Below, piece after piece: positions 40,342 to 51,500 of a stretch of DNA of 64,000 bases. The stretch is from the NCBI GenBank assembly GCA_009840305.1, contig VXNY01000028.1, positions 1-64,000 of the forward strand, given 5' to 3'. Made by a program: the position numbers and the translations under genes. The stretch comes from Gammaproteobacteria bacterium. Lineage in GTDB: Bacteria; Pseudomonadota; Gammaproteobacteria; Pseudomonadales; Azotimanducaceae. Below the pieces are notes generated by a model that saw only the letters and a program-made list of their open reading frames with translations, was not told where the DNA came from and made no database searches. Each line of letters starts with the position of its first letter. The first letter of the stretch is position 1.

Positions 40342-40881
40342 ATGAACAGTCTACAGCAGAAATATGTAGAAGAGATACGACCTCAGCTAATGGCTGATCA
40401 CGGTTATACGTCAGTCATGCGCGTCCCGAAGATCGTAAAAGTCACACTCAACATGGGTGTGGGTAAAGCCATCGCGGACCGAAAATTACTTGATGGAGCA
40501 GTGGATGACCTCACAAAAATAGCTGGACAGAAGCCCAAAGTCACGCGCGCTCGCAAATCGGAAGCAGCATTCAAAATTCGCGCGGGTAATGCTATTGGCT
40601 GCAAGGTCACGCTACGTCGAACCATCATGTACGAGTTTGTGGAAAGACTTATTGGGATCGCGATCCCGCGGATGCGAGATTTTCGAGGGTTAAGTCCACG
40701 AGCGTTTGATGGGCGCGGAAACTATTCACTTGGGATTACGGAGCAGATTATTTTCCCTGAGATCGACTACGACAAGATCGATTCCCTACGTGGTTTAAAC
40801 GTCACTATTACGACAACAGCACGCGACGATGCCGAGGGACTAGCGTTATTGAAAGCCTTCAACTTTCCCTTTAGGAGCTAA
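40342..40881 (+). CDS. rplE: 50S ribosomal protein L5
   Basis: 179 aa from ATG 40342, exactly the E. coli length. A TTG 18 nt earlier, inside rplX, would add six residues and is less likely. [16 protein letters not shown] and [19 protein letters not shown] are conserved. Binds 5S rRNA. No clear Shine-Dalgarno, suggesting coupling to rplX. Confidence 0.95.
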   Translation: MNSLQQKYVEEIRPQLMADHGYTSVMRVPKIVKVTLNMGVGKAIADRKLLDGAVDDLTKIAGQKPKVTRARKSEAAFKIRAGNAIGCKVTLRRTIMYEFVERLIGIAIPRMRDFRGLSPRAFDGRGNYSLGITEQIIFPEIDYDKIDSLRGLNVTITTTARDDAEGLALLKAFNFPFRS

Positions 40882-40883
40882 CG

Positions 40884-41189
40884 ATGGCGAAAAAATCCAT
40901 GCTTGAGCGCGAGAAGAAACGACAGCAGACTGTTGCGAAGTATGCGGCAAAACGAGCTGAATTGAAAGCTAAAGTTAACGACCGGGCACTCGATGACGAT
41001 GCGCGCTGGGAAGCGCAGTTGCAATTACAACAACTTCCTCGCAATGCGAACCCAGTACGACTCCAACGTCGGTGCGAGATCACTGGTCGACCACGCGGTG
41101 TTTATCGCCGCTTCGGCTTAGGGCGGACTAAACTGCGCGAAGCCGCAATGCGTGGTGAGATTCCTGGACTCAAGAAATCTAGCTGGTAA
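40884..41189 (+). CDS. rpsN: 30S ribosomal protein S14 (zinc-free type)
   Basis: 101 aa, the long form without the CxxC...CxxC zinc ribbon. The C-terminal [21 protein letters not shown] is diagnostic. Two bases after rplE. Confidence 0.97.
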   Translation: MAKKSMLEREKKRQQTVAKYAAKRAELKAKVNDRALDDDARWEAQLQLQQLPRNANPVRLQRRCEITGRPRGVYRRFGLGRTKLREAAMRGEIPGLKKSSW

Positions 41190-41194
41190 TTCTT

Positions 41195-41587
41195 ATGAGT
41201 ATGCAAGATCCGATTTCAGATTTTCTCACACGTATTCGCAACGCTACGATGGCGGCAATGTTGACTGTGTCGATGCCGAATTCAAAGATCAAAGAAGCAA
41301 TCTGCCAAGTACTGCAAGACGAAGGCTACATTCTCGGTTATTCGGTCGACAAATCCACAAAGCCAACTCTCACAGTGGAGTTGAAGTACATAGAAGGTGT
41401 CCCTGTAATTGAAGAGTTAAAGCGTATCAGTCGCCCAGGTCTGCGTGCCTACAAAACCAAAGATGGACTACCAAGTGTAAATGGAGGCTTAGGCATCGCG
41501 ATTGTGAGTACGAATCAAGGATTAATGACGGACCATGCAGCACGTCGTGCCGGTGTCGGCGGCGAGGTGCTGTGCACAGTCTTCTAG
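41195..41587 (+). CDS. rpsH: 30S ribosomal protein S8
   Basis: 130 aa, same length as E. coli. [15 protein letters not shown] start and [20 protein letters not shown] are characteristic. In E. coli S8 represses the spc operon at rplE; I see no clear mimic of its site here. Confidence 0.97.
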   Translation: MSMQDPISDFLTRIRNATMAAMLTVSMPNSKIKEAICQVLQDEGYILGYSVDKSTKPTLTVELKYIEGVPVIEELKRISRPGLRAYKTKDGLPSVNGGLGIAIVSTNQGLMTDHAARRAGVGGEVLCTVF

Positions 41588-41598
41588 GATGAATTGAG

Positions 41599-42129
41599 AT
41601 GTCACGGATTACAGAGCGAGAAGTAAACATCCCTTCAGGAGTGGAAGTGGTTGTTTCCAACACAGCAATACGTGTCAAGGGTAAGCACGGTGAATTGTCG
41701 GTGCCGCGTGCTGATGGAGTGAGTGCGAAAAAGCAACAAGACACTTTGTTCATAAAAACCAAAGGTACTTCCAGACACGCACGCGCAATGACCGGTACTG
41801 TCAATGCGCTGGTGCAGAACATGATTAAAGGAGTATCTGAGAAGTGGGAGAAACGACTGCAAATTGAAGGGGTGGGATATCGTGCTCAGCTTCAAAATAA
41901 TCGGCTCATAATGCAGTTGGGATATTCGCATTCAGTCGAATTCGAGCCACCAAAAGGCATAGAGCTGACGCTTCCTTCACCCACTGAGATTGTAGTTACT
42001 GGTGTTGACCGTCAGCTTGTCGGTCAAGTTGCCGCCGACATCCGAAGTAAGCGTCCACCGGAACCATACAAGGGGAAGGGAATACGCTATCAAGGCGAAT
42101 ATATAAAACGAAAAGAAGTGAAGAAATAA
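41599..42129 (+). CDS. rplF: 50S ribosomal protein L6
   Basis: 176 aa (E. coli 177). Near the sarcin-ricin loop. IEGVGYRAQLQ and the C-terminal RPPEPYKGKGIRYQGEYIKR are highly conserved. Confidence 0.97.
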   Translation: MSRITEREVNIPSGVEVVVSNTAIRVKGKHGELSVPRADGVSAKKQQDTLFIKTKGTSRHARAMTGTVNALVQNMIKGVSEKWEKRLQIEGVGYRAQLQNNRLIMQLGYSHSVEFEPPKGIELTLPSPTEIVVTGVDRQLVGQVAADIRSKRPPEPYKGKGIRYQGEYIKRKEVKK

Positions 42130-42142
42130 ACATAGTTGAGCT

Positions 42143-42493
42143 ATGAGTACTAAACATCGATCTAGGCTGAGACGAGCGAAACGCTCGCGAATTAAGATGC
42201 GCGAACTAGGCGCGGTTCGTTTGAGTGTACATCGAACTTCTCAACACATCTATGCTCAAATAATCGACAGTTCGGGTCAAGAAGTTTTAGCGCAGGCGTC
42301 AACACTCGACAAGTCTTTGAAGTTGAAGAAGACTGGAAACAAAGAAGCCGCCAAAAAGGTCGGTGCGACTATTGCAACAAAAGCCAAAGACATCGGCATA
42401 TCTAAAGTAGCATTCGATCGTTCAGGCTATTTATACCATGGTCGGGTTAAAGCACTAGCGGATGAAGCGCGTAATCAAGGGTTGGAGTTCTAA
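42143..42493 (+). CDS. rplR: 50S ribosomal protein L18
   Basis: 116 aa (E. coli 117). 5S rRNA-binding protein; [17 protein letters not shown] and [20 protein letters not shown] identify it. Confidence 0.96.
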   Translation: MSTKHRSRLRRAKRSRIKMRELGAVRLSVHRTSQHIYAQIIDSSGQEVLAQASTLDKSLKLKKTGNKEAAKKVGATIATKAKDIGISKVAFDRSGYLYHGRVKALADEARNQGLEF

Positions 42494-42495
42494 AC

Positions 42496-43005
42496 ATGGC
42501 ATACTCAGAAGAAATTCGAGAAGAGGGATTGGTCGAAAGACTCGTTTCCTCTACTCGCGTTGCGAAGACTGTCAAAGGTGGACGACAACTTTCATGGACA
42601 GCACTGTCGGTCGTGGGTGATGGTGCAGGCAGAGTTGGATTCGGTCGCGGAAAAGCTCGAGAACGCGCGGAAGCAATCGAAAAATCGGGACAGGTAGCAC
42701 GACGAAATATGTTCGACATTGAGCTCAACGGAGTTACGCTCTGGTATCCGATCGTTGCCAAACACGGTGCTTCCAAAATTTTCATGCAGCCAGCTTCAGA
42801 AGGTACTGGAGTAATTGCCGGCGGTACGATGCGTGCTGTACTTGAAGCGGCCGGCGTGCGCGACGTATTGGCGAAGTGTTATGGTTCAACTAACCCTACT
42901 AATGTAGTACGTGCAACAGTTAAAGGATTAGTCAATATGCGGTCGCCGCGGATGGTAGCTCTTAAGCGTGATAAAACTGAAGAGGAAGTTCGCGGTCATG
43001 AGTAA
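42496..43005 (+). CDS. rpsE: 30S ribosomal protein S5
   Basis: 169 aa (E. coli 167). Helps decoding accuracy with S4. The spectinomycin loop region ([20 protein letters not shown]) is of normal length, followed by [10 protein letters not shown]. Its end overlaps rpmD by 8 nt. Confidence 0.97.
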   Translation: MAYSEEIREEGLVERLVSSTRVAKTVKGGRQLSWTALSVVGDGAGRVGFGRGKARERAEAIEKSGQVARRNMFDIELNGVTLWYPIVAKHGASKIFMQPASEGTGVIAGGTMRAVLEAAGVRDVLAKCYGSTNPTNVVRATVKGLVNMRSPRMVALKRDKTEEEVRGHE

Positions 43006-43204
43006 AAAGACTACAGCGAAAAAGCTGCGCTTGCGCCTCGTGAAGAGTAATTCGGGTCGGCTTAAAAAACATCAGGCATGCGTGCGTGGTCTTGGCTTAC
43101 GACGTATTGGACACGAAGTAGAAGTAATAGATACTCCCGCGGTGCGGGGGATGATAAATCAGGTTAGCTATCTTCTCGAAGTAACGGAAGCATCAGCAAA
43201 ATGA
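42998..43204 (+). CDS. rpmD: 50S ribosomal protein L30
   Basis: 68 aa from ATG 42998, chosen because GAGGAAG lies about 10 nt upstream and the family N-terminus begins there; an in-frame upstream start would read through rpsE. Slightly longer than E. coli (59) at the N-terminus. [20 protein letters not shown] is diagnostic. Confidence 0.95.
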   Translation: MSKKTTAKKLRLRLVKSNSGRLKKHQACVRGLGLRRIGHEVEVIDTPAVRGMINQVSYLLEVTEASAK

Positions 43205-43635
43205 AACTAAACGAATTAACACCTGCACCAGGTAGTAGAACTACGCCGAAGCGTGTTGGGCGCGGTGGTTCATCTGGTTATGGGAAGACCTGTGGTCGCG
43301 GTCACAAAGGTCAGTGCTCGCGCTCGGGTGGTGGCGTTCGCCGAGGTTTTGAAGGCGGGCAGCTTCCATTGCAGCAACGAATTCCAACTTTTGGTTTTCG
43401 CTCTCGAGTTCAACGGATAACAAGTGAAGTCCGTTTGCACGAACTTTGTGCTGTTGAAGGAGACGTAGTAGACCTGCAGAGTCTAAGACAAGCGGGGCTT
43501 ATCACCGCGAATATTAAACGAGTCCGCATCGTTCAATCCGGCAATTTAGACAGAGCCCTGACAATACGTGGGATTAAGGTCACAAAAGGCGCATGCACAG
43601 CAATTGAAGCAGCCGGTGGGAAGGTAGAAGAATAG
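43201..43635 (+). CDS. rplO: 50S ribosomal protein L15
   Basis: 144 aa, same as E. coli. Extended glycine/arginine-rich N-terminus ([19 protein letters not shown]) threading 23S rRNA and a globular C-terminal domain. Overlaps rpmD by 4 nt. Confidence 0.97.
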   Translation: MKLNELTPAPGSRTTPKRVGRGGSSGYGKTCGRGHKGQCSRSGGGVRRGFEGGQLPLQQRIPTFGFRSRVQRITSEVRLHELCAVEGDVVDLQSLRQAGLITANIKRVRIVQSGNLDRALTIRGIKVTKGACTAIEAAGGKVEE

Positions 43636-43642
43636 AAACCTA

Positions 43643-44974
43643 ATGGCTACTACCGCACCAGCATTGGCAGGAGTTCAGACTGGGACGACAGAACTACGAA
43701 AACGTCTGCTTTTCGTATTGTTCGCGTTACTGGTTTATCGCATAGGTACCCATATTCCGGTCCCGGGGATCGATCCGGTAGCATTGCAGCGCTTGTTCGA
43801 TGCGCAGCAGGGCGGAATTCTCGATCTCTTCAATATGTTTTCTGGCGGTGCGCTGGAACGAATGAGTATTCTCGCTCTAGGCGTCATGCCTTATATCACT
43901 TCAAGCATCATCATGAACTTGCTCACGATGATGTATCCGCGCTTGAACCAACTTCGCAAGGAAGGGGAATCAGGTCGACGTAAGATCACCAAGCTGACCC
44001 GCTACGGGACTTTAATCATTGCGATCGTCCAAGGAGTTGCGCTCACCAGCACTCTGATTGCCCAAGGACTGCCGTTTCAGGGTAGTTCCACGTTTGGATT
44101 TTTCTTTATTGCTTTGGTTACTTTGGTAACTGGGGCTCTATTTATGATGTGGCTTGGCGAGAAAATCACCGAACATGGAGTTGGTAACGGGATTTCATTG
44201 CTGATATTTGCTGGGATTGTGTCTGGGTTTCCAGCAGCTATCGCTGGAGCCTTTGAGTTGGCTCGAGATGGTACGATACACATGTCAGTTCTCTTGGTGA
44301 TCTTGGTTGTTGCGATCGGGTTAGTTGGGTTCGTAGTATTCATCGAGAGAGGTGAGCGTCGCATCACCATTCACTACGCCAAGCGCCAGCAGGGACGCCG
44401 GATGGTACAAGGTCAGACCAGTCATCTCCCCTTCAAAATTAATATGGCGGGGGTCATCCCCGCGATATTTGCCTCAAGCTTGTTGCTTGCGCCGGCTTCT
44501 ATGTCCCAATGGTTTGGGCAGAACGAAGGTTTAGGCTTTTTGCAGGAAATTTCATTGATATTAAGTCCTGGACAACCACTATACATACTGTTGTTCGCGG
44601 CGGGGATAATTTTCTTTAGCTTCTTTTACACTGCAATTGTGCGCGATCCCAAAGAACTTGCGGACAATCTAAAGAGACAAGGAGCATACATACAAGGGAT
44701 ACGTCCAGGTCAACAAACAGCTGACCACATCGACGATATCACCACTAAATTAACAATTTTTGGGTCCTTGTATGTCACTTCGGTATGTTTACTTCCCGAA
44801 CTCATGCGCGCGTTTTTTGACGTTCCTCTTCAATTAGGTGGTACCGCGTTGTTGATTGTGGTTGTCGTCGCGATGGATTTCATGTCGCAAGTTCAAGCAC
44901 ATTTGCTTTCCAGCAATTACGCAAAGTTGATGGAAAAGTCGAATTTACGCAACTACAGTCGTCGAACACGGTAG
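43643..44974 (+). CDS. secY: Preprotein translocase subunit SecY
   Basis: 443 aa, same as E. coli; ten membrane helices forming the protein-conducting channel. RIGTHIPVPGIDP before helix 1 and MLGVMPYI-like ALGVMPYITSSIIM in helix 2 are intact. The cytoplasmic C5 loop has NLKRQGAYIQGIRPG. Its partner SecE is encoded at 18207, and a Syd homologue, which binds SecY in E. coli, at 52532. Confidence 0.97.
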   Translation: MATTAPALAGVQTGTTELRKRLLFVLFALLVYRIGTHIPVPGIDPVALQRLFDAQQGGILDLFNMFSGGALERMSILALGVMPYITSSIIMNLLTMMYPRLNQLRKEGESGRRKITKLTRYGTLIIAIVQGVALTSTLIAQGLPFQGSSTFGFFFIALVTLVTGALFMMWLGEKITEHGVGNGISLLIFAGIVSGFPAAIAGAFELARDGTIHMSVLLVILVVAIGLVGFVVFIERGERRITIHYAKRQQGRRMVQGQTSHLPFKINMAGVIPAIFASSLLLAPASMSQWFGQNEGLGFLQEISLILSPGQPLYILLFAAGIIFFSFFYTAIVRDPKELADNLKRQGAYIQGIRPGQQTADHIDDITTKLTIFGSLYVTSVCLLPELMRAFFDVPLQLGGTALLIVVVVAMDFMSQVQAHLLSSNYAKLMEKSNLRNYSRRTR

Positions 44975-44998
44975 GTATTTTCAAGCGTCTGGTAGATC

Positions 44999-45115
44999 AT
45001 GAAAGTTAGAGCATCCGTAAAAAGAATGTGTAGGAACTGCAAAGTTGTGCGGCGTAAGGGTCGCGTCTACGTGATTTGTAAAACAGAACCTAGACACAAA
45101 CAGAGGCAGGGTTAG
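44999..45115 (+). CDS. rpmJ: 50S ribosomal protein L36
   Basis: 38 aa, too short for most ORF callers. Translation begins [21 protein letters not shown], exactly the L36 pattern, and ends [10 protein letters not shown]. The zinc-binding type: C11, C14, C27 and H33. It lies between secY and rpsM, its usual place in gammaproteobacteria. Confidence 0.96.
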   Translation: MKVRASVKRMCRNCKVVRRKGRVYVICKTEPRHKQRQG

Positions 45116-45120
45116 AGCAT

Positions 45121-45477
45121 ATGGCACGATTTTCTGGCGTTAATATCCCAGACAATAAACACGCATCAATTTCTTTAACATACATCTTCGGTATAGGGCG
45201 AAGTACGGCTCGTAAGGTGTGTGGTACCGCAAACGTAGAGCCTGATAAGAAAATTCAAGATTTATCTGAGGAAGAACTGAACCGCTTGCGTACAGCCGTG
45301 GATGAACTAACGGTTGAGGGTGACCTTCGTCGAATCAATTCAATGAATATCAAGCGTCTCATGGACTTGCGGTGTTATAGAGGCTTACGTCACCGACGAA
45401 ATTTACCCGTTCGAGGACAACGGACGCAAACGAATGCGCGTACGCGAAAAGGACCACGCAGAATTATTAAGAAATAG
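45121..45477 (+). CDS. rpsM: 30S ribosomal protein S13
   Basis: 118 aa, same as E. coli. [20 protein letters not shown] and the C-terminal tail [20 protein letters not shown] that reaches the P-site tRNA are conserved. Starts the alpha operon set, 5 bp after rpmJ. Confidence 0.97.
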   Translation: MARFSGVNIPDNKHASISLTYIFGIGRSTARKVCGTANVEPDKKIQDLSEEELNRLRTAVDELTVEGDLRRINSMNIKRLMDLRCYRGLRHRRNLPVRGQRTQTNARTRKGPRRIIKK

Positions 45478-45479
45478 TC

Positions 45480-45893
45480 ATGGCTGAAAAGGGAAAAAGA
45501 GGAACACGTGAGAGCGCCGCGGCACGACGACGTGGCAAACGTATCGTAACAGATGGTCTTGCACACATTCATTCGTCTTACAACAACACCATCATTACGT
45601 TTACAGATCGTCAGGGCCGTACTATCGGTTGGTCGAGTGCTGGAGCTGCAGGATTTAAGGGTACTCGAAAGAGTACAGCATTTGCTGCACAGACCGCGGC
45701 TGAGGGCGTAACCACCAATATGATTGAAAATCATGGGTTAAAGAGCGTCGACGTGTTTGTCAAAGGACCAGGTCCAGGTAGAGAATCGTCAATCCGCGCG
45801 ATGCATGCCGGAGGACTTCGGATCAACAGCATAACCGACGTAACACCAATTCCGCACAACGGATGTCGCCCTCCGAAAAAGCGGAGACCATAA
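45480..45893 (+). CDS. rpsK: 30S ribosomal protein S11
   Basis: 137 aa, eight longer than E. coli at the basic N-terminus. [17 protein letters not shown] and the platform-binding [14 protein letters not shown] end are typical. Two bases after rpsM, without its own clear ribosome site. Confidence 0.96.
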   Translation: MAEKGKRGTRESAAARRRGKRIVTDGLAHIHSSYNNTIITFTDRQGRTIGWSSAGAAGFKGTRKSTAFAAQTAAEGVTTNMIENHGLKSVDVFVKGPGPGRESSIRAMHAGGLRINSITDVTPIPHNGCRPPKKRRP

Positions 45894-45903
45894 GGGATCT
45901 AGC

Positions 45904-46536
45904 ATGGCACGATATACTGGACCAAAATTGAAGCTCTCTCGTCGGGAAGGTACAGATCTGTACCTGAAAAGCGGTGTTCGCCCCCTTGATGAGAAGTGTA
46001 AAGAAAACAAAATTCCTGGAGAGCAGGGAGCACGTCGCGCCGTTGGCGGCGGTCGAATGTCCGATTATGGGATTCAGTTGCGTGAGAAACAAAAGGTGCG
46101 TCGCTTGTATGGGGTCCTTGAAAAACAGTTTCGCAATTACTATAAAAAAGCGGACCAACAAACAGGTGCGACCGGTGTTAATCTACTCCTGCTGTTAGAG
46201 TCTCGATTGGATAATGTTGTGTATCGTTCTGGGTTTGGTTCTACCCGTGCAGAAGCTAGACAACTGGTGACTCATAAAGCAGTAAGAGTGAACGGCGCGG
46301 TGGTGAATATACCATCGTATCAGGTACACCCCGGTGATGAAGTTTCTGTCGGTCCCAAGCAACGCCAGCAGCACCGTATCGGAATGGCGATGGAACTCGC
46401 GAATTTGCGTGGTTATGTTGAGTGGATTGAAGTCGACGCTGAAAACAAGAGCAGCGTGTTTAAACGATTGCCCGATAGAGAAGAACTACCACGTGAGATT
46501 CAAGAAAATCTTATCGTAGAACTGTATTCCAAGTAA
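45904..46536 (+). CDS. rpsD: 30S ribosomal protein S4
   Basis: 210 aa (E. coli 206). Assembly initiator and, in E. coli, repressor of the alpha operon. [37 protein letters not shown] and an S4 RNA-binding domain ([14 protein letters not shown]) are present; no zinc cysteines. Confidence 0.97.
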   Translation: MARYTGPKLKLSRREGTDLYLKSGVRPLDEKCKENKIPGEQGARRAVGGGRMSDYGIQLREKQKVRRLYGVLEKQFRNYYKKADQQTGATGVNLLLLLESRLDNVVYRSGFGSTRAEARQLVTHKAVRVNGAVVNIPSYQVHPGDEVSVGPKQRQQHRIGMAMELANLRGYVEWIEVDAENKSSVFKRLPDREELPREIQENLIVELYSK

Positions 46537-46577
46537 TAGCACAGCCTACACTGAATACTCGGAGGATTATTTAGCCT

Positions 46578-47549
46578 ATGAACACAATGGGTACTGACCT
46601 ATTGCAAGCAAGCGATTTAGAAATTGAAACGCTCAGTCCGACACGTGCGCGTGTTGTACTTACTCCTTTAGAGCGTGGTTACGGCCACACCATTGGAAAC
46701 GCACTGCGACGAATCCTTTTATCTTCGATGCCAGGCGCGGCAATTACGGAGGTTACCGTCGATAACGTTCTACATGAATACTCAACTTTAGCGGGTGTTC
46801 GTGAGGACATGTTAAATATCTGTCTAAATCTCAAGGGTGTCGCTGTACGGCTTAATGGGCGCGACGAGAGTTCGATGCGTTTGTCAGCTACAGGACCTGG
46901 AGAAGTGTCCGCGGGCGATTTCATCCACGGAGATGACATTCAAGTTGCTAATCCAGAGCATCATTTGTGTACCTTGAACGAACATGGATCGATTCGAATT
47001 GATGCCGTTGTCGCTAGAGGTCGAGGATATCAGCCTGCAGATCAACTCGCTATTAGCGAAGAAGACAAAGTCATAGGACGGTTGCGATTAGATGCGTCTT
47101 ACAGCCCAATGCGAAGCGTTGATTACAAGGTTGAAAAAACTCGCGTGGAACAACGCACCGACATGGACAAATTGATCCTGACATTGGAATCAAACGGTAC
47201 GATCGGTCCGGAAGAAGCTGTTCGACATGCGGCGACTATTCTTACGCAACAGCTTGCGCCTTTTGTTGATTCAGACTTGCTGAAGGAGGTCTTTCAAGCT
47301 CAGGAAGCTACGAATATCGATCCATTCTTGTATGAATCTATCGACGCGCTAAATTTGAAGACGAGATCTATCAATTGCTTAAAAGGAGAGAACATAGCAT
47401 CTATTGGAGAATTGGTACAACAGACTGAGGAAAGTCTCTTTCGTACTCCGAATTTAGGTCGAAAATCTCTCACCGAGATCAAAGAAGAGCTTGCCTCTCG
47501 AGGTCTCTCTTTGGGCATGACCATTCCTGGTTGGAAGCATCAGTCGTAG
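46578..47549 (+). CDS. rpoA: DNA-directed RNA polymerase subunit alpha
   Basis: 323 aa (E. coli 329). The N-terminal dimerisation domain holds [20 protein letters not shown] linker follows, then the C-terminal DNA- and activator-binding domain with [19 protein letters not shown], whose Arg matches E. coli R265, and [26 protein letters not shown] lies about 12 nt before the ATG; a second ATG three codons later is also possible. Confidence 0.97.
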   Translation: MNTMGTDLLQASDLEIETLSPTRARVVLTPLERGYGHTIGNALRRILLSSMPGAAITEVTVDNVLHEYSTLAGVREDMLNICLNLKGVAVRLNGRDESSMRLSATGPGEVSAGDFIHGDDIQVANPEHHLCTLNEHGSIRIDAVVARGRGYQPADQLAISEEDKVIGRLRLDASYSPMRSVDYKVEKTRVEQRTDMDKLILTLESNGTIGPEEAVRHAATILTQQLAPFVDSDLLKEVFQAQEATNIDPFLYESIDALNLKTRSINCLKGENIASIGELVQQTEESLFRTPNLGRKSLTEIKEELASRGLSLGMTIPGWKHQS

Positions 47550-47604
47550 TCCAATTCTAAGTCGACCAAAACACGTCAAACCCATTTGAAGATAGAGATG
47601 CCTT

Positions 47605-47988
47605 ATGCGACATTTAAAGAGCGGTAGACACCTTAATCGAACATCTTCGCATCGGAAACGCATGTTTGCGAATATGTGCGTGTCCCTCATTGAGCATGAG
47701 CAAATTCAAACTACCGTGCCCAAAGCCAAAGAATTACGTCGGTTCATCGAACCACTCGTTACCCGAGCGCGCGAGGACACAGTCGCAAATCGACGATTGG
47801 TGTTCGCGCAGTTACGGAGCAAAGCTGCGGTAGGGAAACTATTCACGGAACTCGGTCCACGTTATCGGGAACGACCGGGTGGTTTCACGCGTATCGCCAA
47901 GGCAGGATACCGTCAAGGTGATTCCGCGCCGGTGTGTTTTATCGAATTTGTCGACCGACCGTTAGAGGAAATAGCCGACGAAGAATAA
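47605..47988 (+). CDS. rplQ: 50S ribosomal protein L17
   Basis: 127 aa, same as E. coli. [20 protein letters not shown] start and [20 protein letters not shown] are diagnostic. Last gene of the ribosomal block; only 18 bp separate its stop from that of the convergent uvrA, and I see no terminator hairpin there. Confidence 0.97.
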   Translation: MRHLKSGRHLNRTSSHRKRMFANMCVSLIEHEQIQTTVPKAKELRRFIEPLVTRAREDTVANRRLVFAQLRSKAAVGKLFTELGPRYRERPGGFTRIAKAGYRQGDSAPVCFIEFVDRPLEEIADEE

Positions 47989-48006
47989 CCTTCGTTTTAG
48001 GAGGTA

Positions 48007-50862
48007 TTAAGCAGTCTGGGCCAGCGTCTGAGCCCGTATCAATGCTCTTTTCAGAAATGAGCTGGTGTGTGACTCGGAACACCCGCTAATTTCCTCTGGC
48101 GTACCTGTCGCGACAATCTCGCCTCCGCGCGCTCCTCCCTCTGGACCCAAATCGATGATCCAATCCGCAGTTTTGATCACGTCCATGTTGTGCTCAATCA
48201 CAACCACGGTATTACCGTGATCTCGAAGTCGAGTCAATACGCTCAACAGCAGTTTAATGTCATGGAAGTGCAACCCGGTGGTGGGTTCGTCGAGAATGTA
48301 TAGATTTCTCCCCCGATCTCGCTTGGATAATTCTCGAGACAATTTGACACGCTGAGCTTCCCCACCGGACAGAGTGGTTGCACTCTGCCCCAAGCGTACA
48401 TAAGAGAGTCCTACATCCAACAGCGTTTCGAGTTTGTGCTTTATGTTAGGGATAGCTTGAAAAAACTCGTATGCTTCCTCAATTGTCATATTTAGCACTT
48501 CGTGAATGTTCTTGCCCTTGTATTTGACTTCAAGTGTCTCCCGGTTGTATCTTTTACCTCCACAGGTTTCGCAGGTAACATAAACATCGGCCAAAAAGTG
48601 CATCTCCACTTTAATTAGTCCATCGCCGCGGCACGCTTCACAGCGACCGCCTTTTACATTAAAACTAAATCGACCCGGTTTATAACCTCGAATCCGAGCC
48701 TCACTAGTCTTGGTAAACAGTTCTCGAATGGGTGTAAAGAGTCCGGTGTAGGTTGCGGGATTAGATCTTGGTGTCCGGCCGATTGGACTCTGGTCGATGT
48801 TTACCACTTTTTCTAAGTTTGATAACCCTATGACTTCACTATGAGGTAATGCGCTTACGCTTGTAGTACCGTTCAGTTGTCGCGCGGCAACAGGGTATAG
48901 AGTGTGGTTTATCAGCGTAGACTTTCCAGAACCGGATACTCCCGTTACACAGGTTAGCAGGCCGATGGGAATTTCGACATTGACGTCTTTTAGGTTATTT
49001 CCTTGAGCGTTGTTGATGCCGATAGTCTTCTGCTTCGAGTACTTTGCTCGGGAGACTGGGATTTCGATCGATTGTTTGCCTGTCAAGAATTGCCCGGTCA
49101 ACGACCGTCGCTCATGAAGAACTTTTGGTAGCGGTCCGTGTACAACAATCTCGCCTCCATGTACTCCAGCTCGAGGACCGATGTCAATGATGTTATCCGC
49201 AGTGCGGATTGCCTCTTCGTCGTGTTCAACTACGATCACTGTGTTACCAATGTCGCGAAGGTGCGTCAATGTTGATAAAAGCCGAGCATTGTCTCGTTGG
49301 TGGAGTCCGATGGATGGCTCGTCAAGGATGTACATGACTCCAACCAGCCCAGCGCCGATTTGGCTCGCCAGTCGGATACGTTGCGCTTCGCCACCCGACA
49401 AGGAGCTAGCGGCACGATCTAGAGTCAAGTAATTCAATCCAACGTTTACCAAGAACCTCAACCTAGCTTTAATTTCTTTGAGCACCTTTTCGGCAATTAT
49501 TGCTTGTTGGCCGGCGAGCTCGATTCTTGTAAAGAAATTCAATGCTTGTTCGATAGAGAGAGCAGTGATGTCTGAGATGGAAGAGTTACTCACAAAGACG
49601 TGTCTGGATTCTTCGCGTAAACGGCTACCTAAACACCCCGAGCAGTGAGTAATACTCATAAACGGATGTAACTTTTCTCTTACGTCATGCGACGTTGTGT
49701 TCTGATAACGACGTTGCATCGTGCCGATGATGCCACGAAAGCGAATTTTGTGGGTTCGCATGCGGGACTTGCCTCTAAATTGCACCGCCAATGGTTCAGG
49801 TGCTCCGTAAAGCAAAACCTGTTTAAACTTTTTCGGTAGCCTTTTGTAAGGTCGATCAATATCACACTTCATACGACGCGCTACTGCTTCGACGATTGCC
49901 CATTGCCACGATGTTGATCGATCCCAACCGATAACGGCACCCTCGGCTAGTTTCAAGCGCTGGTCCGCGACGACAAGCGCAGGGTCAAACTCTACCTCTG
50001 TACCCAAGCCGTCGCAAGCAGTGCACGCACCCGTAGGACTATTAAATGAAAACATTCTCGGTTCGAGTTCGCTGATGCTATAGGAACATTGAGAACAACC
50101 AAACTTTGAAGAGAAAGTCAGTTCTTCCCAAGACTCTTCGATGGGTGCTACAATCGCTACTTCATCAGCAAGCTTAAGAGTAGTTTCAAATGACTCTGCT
50201 AGCCTTTGTTCGATACCTTCGCGTACGACCAAACGATCAACAACGACTTCGATTGTGTGTTTCTTATATCGATCGAGAGCCGGAGGGTGTTCTAGTGTTG
50301 TGACTAACCCATTCACTCTCGCTCGGACAAAACCATTAGCTACTAAGTCCGAAAATACATGGACATGCTCTCCTTTACGTTCGGAAACAATTGGCGCTAG
50401 CACCATGATTCGCGACTCTGGCGGAAGATCCATTACCGAGTCTACCATTTCACTGATGGACTGTGCAGTCAACGGTAGATTGTGGGTTGGACATCTTGGC
50501 TCACCTGCGCGTGCAAACAAAAGTCGGAGATAGTCGTATATCTCAGTGATCGTACCAACGGTGGAGCGAGGATTGTGTGATGTAGATTTTTGTTCGATTG
50601 AAATCGCCGGGGACAGCCCCTCGATGTGGTCTACGTCTGGTTTGTCCATCATCGAGAGAAACTGTCGTGCATATGCCGACAGTGATTCGACGTACCGACG
50701 TTGTCCTTCAGCGTACAACGTATCGAAAGCCAAGGATGATTTTCCCGATCCAGACAGACCTGTGATTACGGTGAGTTTATCCCTAGGTATGTCGAGGTCG
50801 ACGTCTTTTAAATTGTGAGTTCTTGCACCACGGATGGATATGTAGGTACTAGGGTGGGTCAA
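48007..50862 (-). CDS. uvrA: Excinuclease ABC subunit A
   Basis: 951 aa (E. coli 940). Damage-recognition ATPase of nucleotide excision repair, cytoplasmic. Two ABC modules: Walker [10 protein letters not shown] at residues 35-43 and GVSGSGKST near 640, with signature motifs LSGGEAQRI and LSGGEAQRV. The UvrB-binding and insertion domains lie between. Zinc-coordinating CSQC...CTAC and CEAC...CETC are present. No SOS box is evident upstream (50863-50983), so LexA control as in E. coli is not supported by sequence. Confidence 0.97.
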   Translation of the reverse strand: MTHPSTYISIRGARTHNLKDVDLDIPRDKLTVITGLSGSGKSSLAFDTLYAEGQRRYVESLSAYARQFLSMMDKPDVDHIEGLSPAISIEQKSTSHNPRSTVGTITEIYDYLRLLFARAGEPRCPTHNLPLTAQSISEMVDSVMDLPPESRIMVLAPIVSERKGEHVHVFSDLVANGFVRARVNGLVTTLEHPPALDRYKKHTIEVVVDRLVVREGIEQRLAESFETTLKLADEVAIVAPIEESWEELTFSSKFGCSQCSYSISELEPRMFSFNSPTGACTACDGLGTEVEFDPALVVADQRLKLAEGAVIGWDRSTSWQWAIVEAVARRMKCDIDRPYKRLPKKFKQVLLYGAPEPLAVQFRGKSRMRTHKIRFRGIIGTMQRRYQNTTSHDVREKLHPFMSITHCSGCLGSRLREESRHVFVSNSSISDITALSIEQALNFFTRIELAGQQAIIAEKVLKEIKARLRFLVNVGLNYLTLDRAASSLSGGEAQRIRLASQIGAGLVGVMYILDEPSIGLHQRDNARLLSTLTHLRDIGNTVIVVEHDEEAIRTADNIIDIGPRAGVHGGEIVVHGPLPKVLHERRSLTGQFLTGKQSIEIPVSRAKYSKQKTIGINNAQGNNLKDVNVEIPIGLLTCVTGVSGSGKSTLINHTLYPVAARQLNGTTSVSALPHSEVIGLSNLEKVVNIDQSPIGRTPRSNPATYTGLFTPIRELFTKTSEARIRGYKPGRFSFNVKGGRCEACRGDGLIKVEMHFLADVYVTCETCGGKRYNRETLEVKYKGKNIHEVLNMTIEEAYEFFQAIPNIKHKLETLLDVGLSYVRLGQSATTLSGGEAQRVKLSRELSKRDRGRNLYILDEPTTGLHFHDIKLLLSVLTRLRDHGNTVVVIEHNMDVIKTADWIIDLGPEGGARGGEIVATGTPEEISGCSESHTSSFLKRALIRAQTLAQTA

Positions 50863-50983
50863 TGTCTGTACTTCAAAAAATCAAACTAGCTAGTTTAGCA
50901 AGTATGCGCACGTTTTTCAATCTCAGCGGTGAGTTTTGCGAAGCGATTGTCTAGAATTTGAGCATCAATTTGGAGTCCCTTTA

Positions 50984-51484
50984 ATGTATTACGAAATATT
51001 CAGTAGTCCCGTTGGACCTCTACTACTTCAGGGTGTAGATTCGAAGCTTCGGCAGCTCTCATTTCTCAAGAATCGAAACACCAAATCGTTCATCGATCCA
51101 GTATGGATTCGACGAACAGACTGCTTCGCAGACGTTAAGATACAACTGAAGGAATACTTTGAAGGACAACGTCAAGAGTTTGATGTAGAACTAGACTTTG
51201 GAGTACCCAATACAACCTTTAGTGCTCAGGTTTGGCGCGAACTACAACAGATTCCATATGGAGAGACCCGATCCTATCGAGACGTGGCGAATAATATCGG
51301 CCGGGCTAAAGCCTTTCGTGCGGTGGGTCAAGCCAATCATCGAAATCCGATTGCGATCATTGTGCCATGTCACAGGGTGATTGGTAGTGATGGAACACTT
51401 ACCGGATTTGGTGGGGGACTCGACACAAAAAAATATCTGCTTGATATGGAGTCGCGAATATCTCAGGCAAAAGCGATCGCGTAG
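50984..51484 (+). CDS. Methylated-DNA--protein-cysteine methyltransferase
   Basis: 166 aa from ATG 50984, preferred over an upstream TTG because TTTGGAG lies 8 nt before it and the family begins here. Suicide repair enzyme that takes the methyl group from O6-methylguanine. Acceptor Cys129 in IVPCHRVIGSDG. The DNA-binding helix-turn-helix region has PYGETRSYRDVA, and the Asn hinge and Arg finger region AFRAVGQANHRNP. Ogt-type size without the Ada regulatory domain. Divergent from uvrA: two repair genes share one upstream region. Confidence 0.94.
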   Translation: MYYEIFSSPVGPLLLQGVDSKLRQLSFLKNRNTKSFIDPVWIRRTDCFADVKIQLKEYFEGQRQEFDVELDFGVPNTTFSAQVWRELQQIPYGETRSYRDVANNIGRAKAFRAVGQANHRNPIAIIVPCHRVIGSDGTLTGFGGGLDTKKYLLDMESRISQAKAIA

Positions 51485-51500
51485 AGCAGTTCGTTAGCCC

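Noticed and set aside
50863..50983. LexA (SOS) box between uvrA and the methyltransferase gene
   Set aside because: No CTGT-N8-ACAG pattern is present. A CTGTAC occurs near 50866 but has no matching half-site.
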